From: Candidatus Aminicenantota bacterium
GTDB taxonomy: Bacteria; Acidobacteriota; Aminicenantia; Aminicenantales; Aminicenantaceae
NCBI GenBank assembly: GCA_016926925.1
Contig: JAFGNQ010000204.1
Location: 1-16,203, forward strand
Direction: 5' to 3'
Length of the DNA: 16,203 bases
The notes beneath the pieces are model-generated. The model was not told where the DNA came from. It worked only from the letters and a program-made list of their open reading frames with translations, and ran no database searches. Every line of letters starts with the position of its first letter. The first letter of the stretch is position 1. A program made the position numbers and the translations under genes. Shown here in pieces: positions 1 through 6,693 of this stretch.

Positions 1-1074
1 GAGCCCCGGATCGGACTTTCCTGGGATATCTTGGGCACCCACAAGACAGTCCTCAAGGCCCACTACGGGAGGTTCATGGAGAACGTCAAAGCCTATTATA
101 TTTCCTCTCTGGAACCTTCATCAGACGAGGAATGGTACCTCGTGCCGGAGTGGGGAACACTGATTCCGTGGTACACAACTCCCGGGGAAGATCTCTACAG
201 CATCGATCCGAACATCAAGCATCCCGATATGCATCAAATTACAGCCGGGGTAGAGCAGGTGATCGGTCAGGACATCACTCTAGGCGTCTCCTTGATCTGG
301 AGAAAATGGGGTAACTTTATCGAGTCCGTTAACACCGGCGGCATGTACAATGTCGGGAGCTACACGGATCCGAAAACAGGAAATTCGATGACGATCTACG
401 ACCAGACCAATTTGGGCGGAGATCACTTCCTCATCACCAATCCTAAAGAAGGAGTAGATTACGGCCAAGCCTTTGATGACATTGTCTGGGTCGAGCCAAA
501 CCGGAGGTACACGGCTGTTGAGTTCAGCTTCACCAAGCGCATGTCCAACAACTGGCAGTTGTATTTGTCCTATGTGTATGCCGATGAGGCCGGGACGTAT
601 TCCAACTCTTCCACTTGGCAGCAAAGCTTTGGGATGGGATTGGCATCTACCTACCAAGATCCCAACAACCAGACTAACATCGACGGCAGATCCGACGTGA
701 ATATCCCCCACATACTTAAAGTACAGGGAACATATATTTTTCCCTTGGATTTCATTTTCAGTGCCTATTACACACTGCACTCAGGAGTACGTTGGGCGAG
801 AAGCACGTTCGTTCCCGTTGCCCAAGGGCCCCTTGAAGTTTTAGCCGAGCCTTCGGGTACTCGAAATCAGGACACTGTGAACAATCTCGACATAAGGCTG
901 GAAAAATCTTTCAATATCAACCAGTTCAGACTGCGCTTCTGGGCGGATATCTTTAACGTGTTCAACCAGGGTTACGGCGATTATATTTATGCAACGGACG
1001 GCACCTCTTTTGGCCTGCCGCTGTATGTGAGCAATCCGCGTACCGTCCGCGCAGGTTTAAGATTCCAGTTCTAA
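1..1074 (+). CDS. TonB-dependent receptor, Oar-like, C-terminal part (5' end outside window)
   Basis: The frame is open from the first base and ends at TAA (1072-1074), so at least 357 C-terminal residues are present and the true start lies to the left. The TTG near position 31 is not a credible start, because codons before it encode in-frame receptor-like sequence (EPRIGLSWDI). The protein alternates aromatic and polar residues in amphipathic strands, contains a WADIFNVFNQ motif near the end, and stops at GLRFQF. A terminal Phe is the usual outer-membrane beta-barrel signal for BAM recognition. These traits match the C-terminal barrel of large TonB-dependent receptors with a carboxypeptidase-regulatory-like N-terminal domain (Oar/CarboxypepD_reg type). 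Such receptors import siderophores, glycans or peptides across the outer membrane using TonB energy. The substrate cannot be read here, and the plug domain is not in the window. It is the only plus-strand gene. Confidence 0.85.
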   Translation, partial: EPRIGLSWDILGTHKTVLKAHYGRFMENVKAYYISSLEPSSDEEWYLVPEWGTLIPWYTTPGEDLYSIDPNIKHPDMHQITAGVEQVIGQDITLGVSLIWRKWGNFIESVNTGGMYNVGSYTDPKTGNSMTIYDQTNLGGDHFLITNPKEGVDYGQAFDDIVWVEPNRRYTAVEFSFTKRMSNNWQLYLSYVYADEAGTYSNSSTWQQSFGMGLASTYQDPNNQTNIDGRSDVNIPHILKVQGTYIFPLDFIFSAYYTLHSGVRWARSTFVPVAQGPLEVLAEPSGTRNQDTVNNLDIRLEKSFNINQFRLRFWADIFNVFNQGYGDYIYATDGTSFGLPLYVSNPRTVRAGLRFQF

Positions 1075-1137
1075 TGTGATTTCGTTAAGAGGAGCTGATA
1101 CCGAAACTGTAGTTTAGGCCATAGAAACAGAAGCACA

Positions 1138-1175
1138 AAGCCCGCCTGTGCGGCTTTGCAGGCGGGCTTTTTTTT
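1138..1175 (+). terminator. Strong rho-independent terminator after the TonB receptor
   Basis: An 11-bp perfect stem (AAGCCCGCCTG at 1138-1148 with CAGGCGGGCTT at 1159-1169) closes a 10-nt loop and runs into eight T residues (1168-1175) on the plus strand. It lies 64 nt after the receptor stop. The converging minus-strand gene ends at 1184. On that strand the same stem is followed only by TTTGTGCTTCTG, so it may also stop minus-strand transcription, but less well. Confidence 0.93.
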
Positions 1176-1183
1176 GTTTAAGA

Positions 1184-3238
1184 TTAATTCTTTTCTTTGA
1201 GGGCTTTGACTTTGTCCTGGATTTCAGGTTGTTCGGGTTGAATCTCGAGCGATTTGAGCCAGGTAGCCAGGGCATCTTCTGCTGCACCTACGTTCAGATA
1301 ACATTCCCCGAGTGCATTCAATAGATGAATGTTGATCCCGTGTCGGGCAACGGCCCTGTTGAAAAAGGATATGGCTTTGTCGTATTCACCGAGCCCCTTG
1401 TGTGATTCCCCCATGAAAAGGAGGACTTCATACTTGGCGTCCTCTGATTCGATAAAAGGTGTCAAAAGCTCTATCACTTTTTCATAATTCTTGAGGCTGA
1501 AGTAAATATTGGCAAGAGGTAAGGATATGTCTTGGGAATCCGGCAGAAGCTTGTGTACGTTTTCCAACTCGATTCGCGCTTGTTCGAAATTGCCTTTGTT
1601 AAAATACTGCTGCCCCCTGGCTAAGGTGTAGGCGGGGTGGGAGGCGGGATAAAGTGATGTGGAGTGAATCCAAGGTCGGGGAATTCCGGGAGCCGAGGTG
1701 ATCTGAAAGAACTCTCTCTCGGACAGGACCTCGCTGCCTCCATCCATCAAACGGACAAAAATTCTGTAATCTCCCGGTGAAAATTCCTGAAGGGAAAATT
1801 GCTCTTGATAGTTGAGCCTGTTTGCGTAATCCGTCAGTTTCCTGGTTGTGGTCAGCACGGGCTGTTCATCCTTGAAAATTTCATATTTGAGCTCGGCCCG
1901 CTGCTCCAAATCTCGATCTATTCCCTGCAGCTGAAAGGCTAAGTGCAAATCATCCTTGTGATGAAACAGCCGTGAAGGTTCGCAGAAAATCCTTTCAGCC
2001 CCTATTTTGAAGGGTTTCAAATTGGGGGTTCCGTCGGCTTTTGCGTTGTATCCCAAAATCAAGGAACTCATAAAGGGAGCCGTGATTTCCTGGGGAACGA
2101 TGATGTCCCGCTCAATGGATGTGAATTCCTTGGATGCTTCGTTTTTAAGAAGAACGGAGAGTTTGTAATTGCCAGAAATGAGGGGGAACATGTCATAAAA
2201 TGCGAAAGGCAGGTAGGTGATTTTCTCCACTTTTTCCTGGTCCATCTCTATGGGGACGGACCTCTCGAACTGGTGGATCGTCTTTCCCTCCGGATCGGAG
2301 AGGGTCCCGTTTATCTTGAGATTGGTGACGAATTTATTCTGGTACTGTTCGATCGAGAAACGGGTGATTTCTATGAGGTAATGGATGAAATAGGTCTCTG
2401 ATGGGTCTTTTATCAATTCCACGATCGAGCCGCAGTCGATGTAGTTCGCCGAATAATCGACTTCGACGATATCCTTGTAGTAAAGAAATTTTTGGGCGTA
2501 TTTGTCTTCGAACTGTTTCTGCGGGACCTGGTAGATGCTTTGGATGAGAATGTCCGAGGAGAGCGAAGGCCTGCCCATGGCTGTCGACTCGCCGGGAATG
2601 AGAGACATGGAGATATCCGCCAGCCTTGGACTGATTTCTCTCAAGGATCTGTATGCCTCCAAGTAATTGGCTGCATCTCCGAAATAGTTGCTCATCAATG
2701 CCTGAGGTCCGTCCATGGTCGGGCTGTAGAGCTTGAATTCCCCGCTGCCGCTCTTTTGAAAAAAGACGACGTTAAATCCGGCAGGCAGTCCATACTGGGT
2801 CAGTCCTTGATAGAACCAGACCTCAGTGTTGTAAACGCCGGCCTCCTGAGTAAATCGCTCGATGTCGTTGGGTTCGCCGAGCACGATATAGGTGCGGCCC
2901 CGATCGGTCATCCACCCTGGTTTGGGAGTTTCGCGGCCGTGATGGTAATTGGCATACTGGATCCGGCGGAAATGCTCCTCCTTGTATTCGTTCTGAGGTG
3001 TGCCTTGTGTCGGGTCCCGGTGCTTCCAGAAGGCCTCGATAAACATATCCCTTTCGCGATCGGTCTCGAGCTGAAGAAAGACATCTCTTTCCGTCGAGGA
3101 TATGATGTATACAACCTCCTCTTCGAGCCAGAGCTTGTATTTTTCGGAAAGGTCTTTGACCGATTTTTTATCTGCAGTGTAAACAGCGGAAACGAGAAAG
3201 GCCATGATAACAACAGCTGATAACGCTTTTTTGAACAT
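1184..3238 (-). CDS. Secreted GWxTD-domain protein with C-terminal TPR repeats
   Basis: A 684-residue protein with a classical signal peptide: MFKK, a hydrophobic stretch to about residue 20, and a likely cut near VYTA. Residues about 30-130 form a GWxTD domain: acidic/aromatic helices, then GWMTD at 108-112 and an IVLGEP motif at 117-122. This family has no firmly assigned biochemical role. A long middle part (about 130-530) reads as beta-rich with no motif I recognise. Residues about 536-670 hold four TPR repeats (for example FNKGNFEQA, SLKNYEKV, GLGEYDKA), a protein-protein interaction scaffold. The ATG is supported by an AGGGAG Shine-Dalgarno about 6 nt upstream. The 267-bp gap to the preceding EMC3-like gene holds no convincing gene, and only a poor promoter-like match was found there. 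The protein probably acts in the periplasm or at the envelope as an adaptor. The domain call is firm and the role unknown. Confidence 0.88.
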   Translation of the reverse strand: MFKKALSAVVIMAFLVSAVYTADKKSVKDLSEKYKLWLEEEVVYIISSTERDVFLQLETDRERDMFIEAFWKHRDPTQGTPQNEYKEEHFRRIQYANYHHGRETPKPGWMTDRGRTYIVLGEPNDIERFTQEAGVYNTEVWFYQGLTQYGLPAGFNVVFFQKSGSGEFKLYSPTMDGPQALMSNYFGDAANYLEAYRSLREISPRLADISMSLIPGESTAMGRPSLSSDILIQSIYQVPQKQFEDKYAQKFLYYKDIVEVDYSANYIDCGSIVELIKDPSETYFIHYLIEITRFSIEQYQNKFVTNLKINGTLSDPEGKTIHQFERSVPIEMDQEKVEKITYLPFAFYDMFPLISGNYKLSVLLKNEASKEFTSIERDIIVPQEITAPFMSSLILGYNAKADGTPNLKPFKIGAERIFCEPSRLFHHKDDLHLAFQLQGIDRDLEQRAELKYEIFKDEQPVLTTTRKLTDYANRLNYQEQFSLQEFSPGDYRIFVRLMDGGSEVLSEREFFQITSAPGIPRPWIHSTSLYPASHPAYTLARGQQYFNKGNFEQARIELENVHKLLPDSQDISLPLANIYFSLKNYEKVIELLTPFIESEDAKYEVLLFMGESHKGLGEYDKAISFFNRAVARHGINIHLLNALGECYLNVGAAEDALATWLKSLEIQPEQPEIQDKVKALKEKN

Positions 3239-3505
3239 CTTTACTCCCTATTCTCTTAGCTTAGCTTCTCTGTCCGGGAAATTCAAGTTTGTCCGTGCGG
3301 ATTGCATGTATGCATAGCCCTTTCCGAGATAGAACTGACGACACGGGTAAGAAGAGCGCGCCTTCGGTTGCAAGGATCACATAGCGATGGTGAAAGCTGG
3401 TGCGAGTCGCAGCCCGTGTGAATTGCTTGAATTCCGCTTTCAGTATGCTAAACTCGCGGGATTGATCAATCGTTGCCGTCAAAACACATCCAATCAGAAG
3501 GCAAA

Positions 3506-4333
3506 TCAGATTTCGACCTTGAAGACACCTTTAAAAGCAAACCCGAAAACAATCGAAAGGGCGAAATAGGCGATGAGCCAATGGACATTCAGGCCGAAGA
3601 GGTTCAGATGTTTGGAAGGATAGGCGATTTCGATGGATTTAACAGGGATTTCGCTTTGAATCGGCTTCTCTACGGGGTAAAAGAGATTGTTGAAAAAGTT
3701 CCGGTTGTGGCGGATGGGAGAGATTTTGCTGAGTCGATCCACATCCGTAACAATGGACTTGGTGATCTTTTGACTGCCGATAACAATCCGGATGTCATGC
3801 GTGCCCTTGGTTTGTGGGGAAATCCTCCAGTTTATCTCCGCGTCTTCCTCTATCCGAAGTGGGGGGACTTCCATTTTGATATCGGGCGAGGGATCTAAAG
3901 CGATATCCGTCCGAACAGGATTGGTGCCTTCGGTCAGCTTCACTTTGAGGAGTGTCGATTGGCCGGTCTTCAAAGTTTCGTAACCGAACCAGAAGTTGAG
4001 CTGGATGAGGATCAGAAGCACAGGGACAATCATGACCAGGAGGGGCCGGAAATTCAGACCGATGTATTTTACGTTGGCCAGAAGGATATTGCCCTGGGCC
4101 TTAAGGGAAAGCCCCAGGCTGTCTTTGTACAGCCTGATCTCGAGGAGATGGGCTTTGATTTTATTTTTTACTTTTTTGATGCCGGTTTGATTGGATGTGT
4201 AGCGGTAGATCAGAAGCATGAGAAGACCGGTCAACAAAGAAATGACAGTCATTCCGATCCAAGGATTCATACTGCGGAAGGGCAGCAGCAAATAATCAAA
4301 TATTTTTCCGAAGACGCTGTTGAATAGCCACAT
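3506..4333 (-). CDS. EMC3/TMCO1-like (Oxa1/YidC superfamily) integral membrane protein with periplasmic insert
   Basis: A 275-residue membrane protein. TM1 is at about 25-44 and TM2 at about 97-117, separated by a strongly basic helical segment (48-90, with KKVKNKIKAHLLEIRLYKD). A soluble beta-rich region of about 125 residues follows (120-245), then TM3 at about 247-268. In the Oxa1 superfamily (YidC, EMC3, TMCO1, archaeal DUF106), TM1 and TM2 are joined by a positively charged cytosolic helical hairpin that contacts ribosomes or clients, and the spacing here fits. Such proteins insert membrane proteins. The large domain between TM2 and TM3 should face the periplasm if TM1 enters from outside. 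This is not the housekeeping YidC, which is longer with five or six TMs and linked to rpmH/rnpA. Start: ATG preceded by an AGGAAGAAGAGAG purine-rich SD. It lies 97 nt after the RHH-like gene across a terminator-like hairpin. Fold assignment is by pattern only. Confidence 0.65.
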   Translation of the reverse strand: MWLFNSVFGKIFDYLLLPFRSMNPWIGMTVISLLTGLLMLLIYRYTSNQTGIKKVKNKIKAHLLEIRLYKDSLGLSLKAQGNILLANVKYIGLNFRPLLVMIVPVLLILIQLNFWFGYETLKTGQSTLLKVKLTEGTNPVRTDIALDPSPDIKMEVPPLRIEEDAEINWRISPQTKGTHDIRIVIGSQKITKSIVTDVDRLSKISPIRHNRNFFNNLFYPVEKPIQSEIPVKSIEIAYPSKHLNLFGLNVHWLIAYFALSIVFGFAFKGVFKVEI

Positions 4334-4359
4334 TTTTCTCTCTTCTTCCTAACTTCGCG

Positions 4360-4406
4360 AAAAAACGATCTGTGAGATGATGGATAGATATATCTGATCG
4401 GTTTTT
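4360..4406 (-). terminator. Terminator-like hairpin at the end of the phosphodiesterase/RHH unit
   Basis: On the minus strand, CGATC (4400-4396) pairs with GATCG (4370-4366) and is followed by six U (4365-4360). Flanking A5 and U6 tracts can lengthen the stem around one bulged C. The 25-nt loop contains the 10-bp palindrome AGATATATCT. The hairpin begins about 25 nt after the RHH-like stop and ends 27 nt before the EMC3-like start, leaving no room for a separate promoter. It is either a leaky terminator or an attenuator. The core stem is only 5 bp, so confidence is modest. Confidence 0.4.
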
Positions 4407-4430
4407 CGTGCTTTTTGTTTCGTATTCAGT

Positions 4431-4622
4431 CTAGGATATGTACCCGAGACCCTTGAGTTTTTTCTTAATTTCCTCTTCTGAATCCGAATCCTCCAGACCG
4501 GCTATTTCTTTTTCCAGACAGTGCGTGATGAATTCCTCCGGAGAGGAGTAGCCGGACATTTCGGAGAACTTCTTGACTTTTTCCAGCAGATCTTTTTCCA
4601 GTTTGACTTTTGCTTTACCCAT
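4431..4622 (-). CDS. Small ribbon-helix-helix-like protein with LKGLGYI tail
   Basis: A 63-residue, highly charged protein. Residues 4-8 (AKVKL) could form a beta strand, 9-21 a helix, and 26-40 (SPEEFITHCLEKEI) a second helix after a GYSS turn. This is the length and order of an Arc/MetJ/CopG ribbon-helix-helix fold. An acidic linker (44-51) leads to a basic/hydrophobic tail ending KKKLKGLGYIS. The ATG has an AGGAGA Shine-Dalgarno 5 nt upstream, and the gene starts 22 nt after the preceding phosphodiesterase stop, so it is almost surely co-transcribed with it. RHH proteins normally bind operator DNA as dimers or act as antitoxins, but no toxin neighbour is seen. It could autoregulate the cluster or be a small partner of the enzymes. 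That it is a gene is well supported by its SD and spacing; the RHH call is moderate. Confidence 0.72.
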   Translation of the reverse strand: MGKAKVKLEKDLLEKVKKFSEMSGYSSPEEFITHCLEKEIAGLEDSDSEEEIKKKLKGLGYIS

Positions 4623-4644
4623 AATTTCTCCTGATAACGAGATT

Positions 4645-6630
4645 CTAGAGCAGGGATTTCCCCGTCATTTCTTTGGGTTTTTCTATTCCGAAAATTTTGA
4701 GGACGGTTGCTGTCACATCCAGGAAGGCCGGGTTTTGTGCGCTGAGCGGACGGTTGGCGAAGAGGACGCCTGGAACGATATCGGGGGAGACACAGTGGTC
4801 TCCGCTCCATTTTTCGACATTGTCTTCCATGATGTTTTTTGGAATACGGCCCATCGGGGAGGACCAGGAGATTCGGTAGCCCCGGTTAAACCCGAGAATG
4901 ATCTCCGGCGCTTGGTCCACACAGGCGCCTGTATATATGTCTTTGGAAACATAGGCCTTGAGAACAGGCTTCTCTCCTGTTTTCGGATCGACGAAGGCCT
5001 CCAGTTTGCCGACCATCTCCCGCACAAGATTTTCTTTTTCCGTTCCGTCGGCGATGATTCCCTCTCCTTCCCGGCCTTTCTGGTTGATGTAAAGGCTGTT
5101 CAGGCCGTAGGCGTAGGCTTTTGTTCGGGACCAGTCTGTATTCATAAAGGCAATGTCTTCTCCCTGTTTCCAGGGATTGATAAGACTGTGATATCCATTT
5201 TCCAGGAGCCAGGTGTTGGCGTTGAATGACCAGCGGAAGGGGGAGAAGCCGTGGTCGGAGACAACCATGACGATAGTGTCCTTATCTGCTTTTTGCAGTG
5301 CTTTGTCCAGCATCTTGTCCGCTTCGATGTAGATGTCCCGAATGATGTGTTCGTATTTGGCCGCTGCCTTCGGGTCGTATATCGGATTGTCTTTGTCCAG
5401 ATGCCGCCAAAACATGTGCTGCCTCTGATCGGTGCTGGAAACATAATAGAAGAGCATCCCCGAATCGAAGCGCGCCAGCTCGTAGTCGAACATAGCGATC
5501 CGCTCGTGCAGCACCTGGTCATCCTGTTCGAGAAATTCGTCTTCGTCTATGAGGTTGTTGTTGAGTGCCTTGAAATCACCCGGCAGGCCCTTGGTGTAAA
5601 AGGATCCGAATTTCTTGGCCAGATCGGAAGCATAGCTGTCCGGGGTGGAGATAGGAAGAGCCGGACTTGCGGGATCGATATTGACGGGGGAGACGTAGAG
5701 CTTGAATTCCGGCCGGATTTGCTTGAGGTAAAAATTGCATATGCCATGCACGTTTTGGGTCGGGATCATGTTGTAGTGGATCTTTTTCCACTCGCTCCAT
5801 TCGCCTTCCCGCAGAATGAATTCATGGTCCTGGATCACGATCTTGGCCACGGGATTGACCGGATCTAGGAACACCTTGAAGTCGATGGCAGTTTCCGGAG
5901 AATCCTTTTTGAAAGAGTTTACCGGCCCCGGAAGCTGGGCTTCCACACGGTTTCCGATCACATAAACCTCATGGATTCTCGCACCGCCGACATCCTCGTT
6001 CACGCGGGCGGATTCGGAGGTGTAGTAATTGCAGATTCCATAGGATCCCATCAGATCCGGTGTGTTCATTCCGGACAGTGTTCTTTGCTTTGACGGCAGT
6101 GGGGGGTAGTTGGAAGGCATCTTGAATATGGTGGCCGGGATGCCGTGATCTTCCAGAATCTGCCAGAACGCCCTTCCCTTGATTAAATTTTTGACTTCGC
6201 CTCCCGAGAGGGGAAAACGGTAATTTCCCAGGGCAAGGGTTTTTGTAGTGCCGACGGACTCTGCCGCGGAAAAGGTCGGTGTATAGGTCACGGGATCTCT
6301 GTGCATGAAATCGAAAATGCCGTGTCCTCCTGGATTCATACCTGTGATGAAGTTCGACCAGGCAACCGGACTCTGGGGTGGATTGCCCGTTCTCAGCGGG
6401 TTGAAAGAACCGGTTGCACGCAGCTTTTGGAATGCCGGCAGCAGCCCCTGATCCATCCATACCCGGGTCAGATGCGGATCCAGTCCGTCAAACCCGAGAA
6501 TGATGAGCTTTTGAGCAGAGTCGGTTTTGCCAAGGACCTTAGTGACCATGTCGGAGGCATTGCTAAACGCAAAGAGCGATCCGGCGGTCAGGCCCAGTTT
6601 TATGAATTCGCGCCGATCTATATTTTTCAT
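4645..6630 (-). CDS. Alkaline-phosphatase-superfamily phosphodiesterase, Tat-exported (AP1)
   Basis: A 661-residue enzyme of the type I phosphodiesterase/nucleotide pyrophosphatase branch. The N-terminus has a twin-arginine signal (D5-R6-R7-E-F-I-K) followed by a hydrophobic stretch, so it is predicted to be exported folded. Active-site set: GFDGLDP (D48), Ser87 in SPVAWS, which aligns with the Thr nucleophile of NPP enzymes when counted from the shared TG/HGI region, then D401 and H405 (DQRQH), D459-H460 (SDHGF), and H612 (SGDHC). These are the ligands for a two-metal site. Relative to AP3 it carries a long insert (about 110-345) that is shared with AP2. The SD TAAGGA lies 8 nt before the ATG. 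It is the third phosphodiesterase of the cluster, 63 nt after AP2 and 22 nt before the RHH-like gene. Likely reaction: hydrolysis or transfer of a phosphodiester or phosphomonoester in the envelope. Substrate unknown. Confidence 0.88.
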   Translation of the reverse strand: MKNIDRREFIKLGLTAGSLFAFSNASDMVTKVLGKTDSAQKLIILGFDGLDPHLTRVWMDQGLLPAFQKLRATGSFNPLRTGNPPQSPVAWSNFITGMNPGGHGIFDFMHRDPVTYTPTFSAAESVGTTKTLALGNYRFPLSGGEVKNLIKGRAFWQILEDHGIPATIFKMPSNYPPLPSKQRTLSGMNTPDLMGSYGICNYYTSESARVNEDVGGARIHEVYVIGNRVEAQLPGPVNSFKKDSPETAIDFKVFLDPVNPVAKIVIQDHEFILREGEWSEWKKIHYNMIPTQNVHGICNFYLKQIRPEFKLYVSPVNIDPASPALPISTPDSYASDLAKKFGSFYTKGLPGDFKALNNNLIDEDEFLEQDDQVLHERIAMFDYELARFDSGMLFYYVSSTDQRQHMFWRHLDKDNPIYDPKAAAKYEHIIRDIYIEADKMLDKALQKADKDTIVMVVSDHGFSPFRWSFNANTWLLENGYHSLINPWKQGEDIAFMNTDWSRTKAYAYGLNSLYINQKGREGEGIIADGTEKENLVREMVGKLEAFVDPKTGEKPVLKAYVSKDIYTGACVDQAPEIILGFNRGYRISWSSPMGRIPKNIMEDNVEKWSGDHCVSPDIVPGVLFANRPLSAQNPAFLDVTATVLKIFGIEKPKEMTGKSLL

Positions 6631-6653
6631 TGTTTCATTCCTTATATTCTTAA

Positions 6654-6662
6654 ATTATACCA
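6654..6662 (-). promoter_or_regulatory. Possible internal extended -10 promoter before AP1
   Basis: The minus strand reads TGGTATAAT (6662-6654), an extended -10 element, in the short gap upstream of AP1. No good -35 is present at the right distance, as is typical for extended -10 promoters. If used, the start point would be about 6647, giving a leader of under 20 nt that still includes the SD. An AT-rich gap can give this by chance. Confidence 0.35.
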
Positions 6663-6674
6663 TCTTCCATGCTT

Positions 6675-6691
6675 TCCGGGTAATTCCCGGA
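6675..6691 (-). other. Hairpin directly after the AP2 stop codon
   Basis: TCCGGG (6675-6680) and CCCGGA (6686-6691) form a 6-bp GC-rich stem with a 5-nt loop, two bases after the AP2 stop. There is no T tract on either strand, so it is not a normal intrinsic terminator. It could protect an mRNA 3' end or tune expression between the two phosphodiesterase genes. Confidence 0.45.
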
Positions 6692-6693
6692 CT

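Noticed and set aside
3261..3482. Possible 73-codon minus-strand gene starting with TTG between the EMC3-like and GWxTD genes
   Set aside because: No Shine-Dalgarno, a TTG start, no recognisable fold and low-quality composition. The better reading is an untranslated gap.
4431..4622. Antitoxin of a toxin-antitoxin pair
   Set aside because: No toxin-like gene lies beside it. Its neighbours are a 661-residue phosphodiesterase and a membrane protein.
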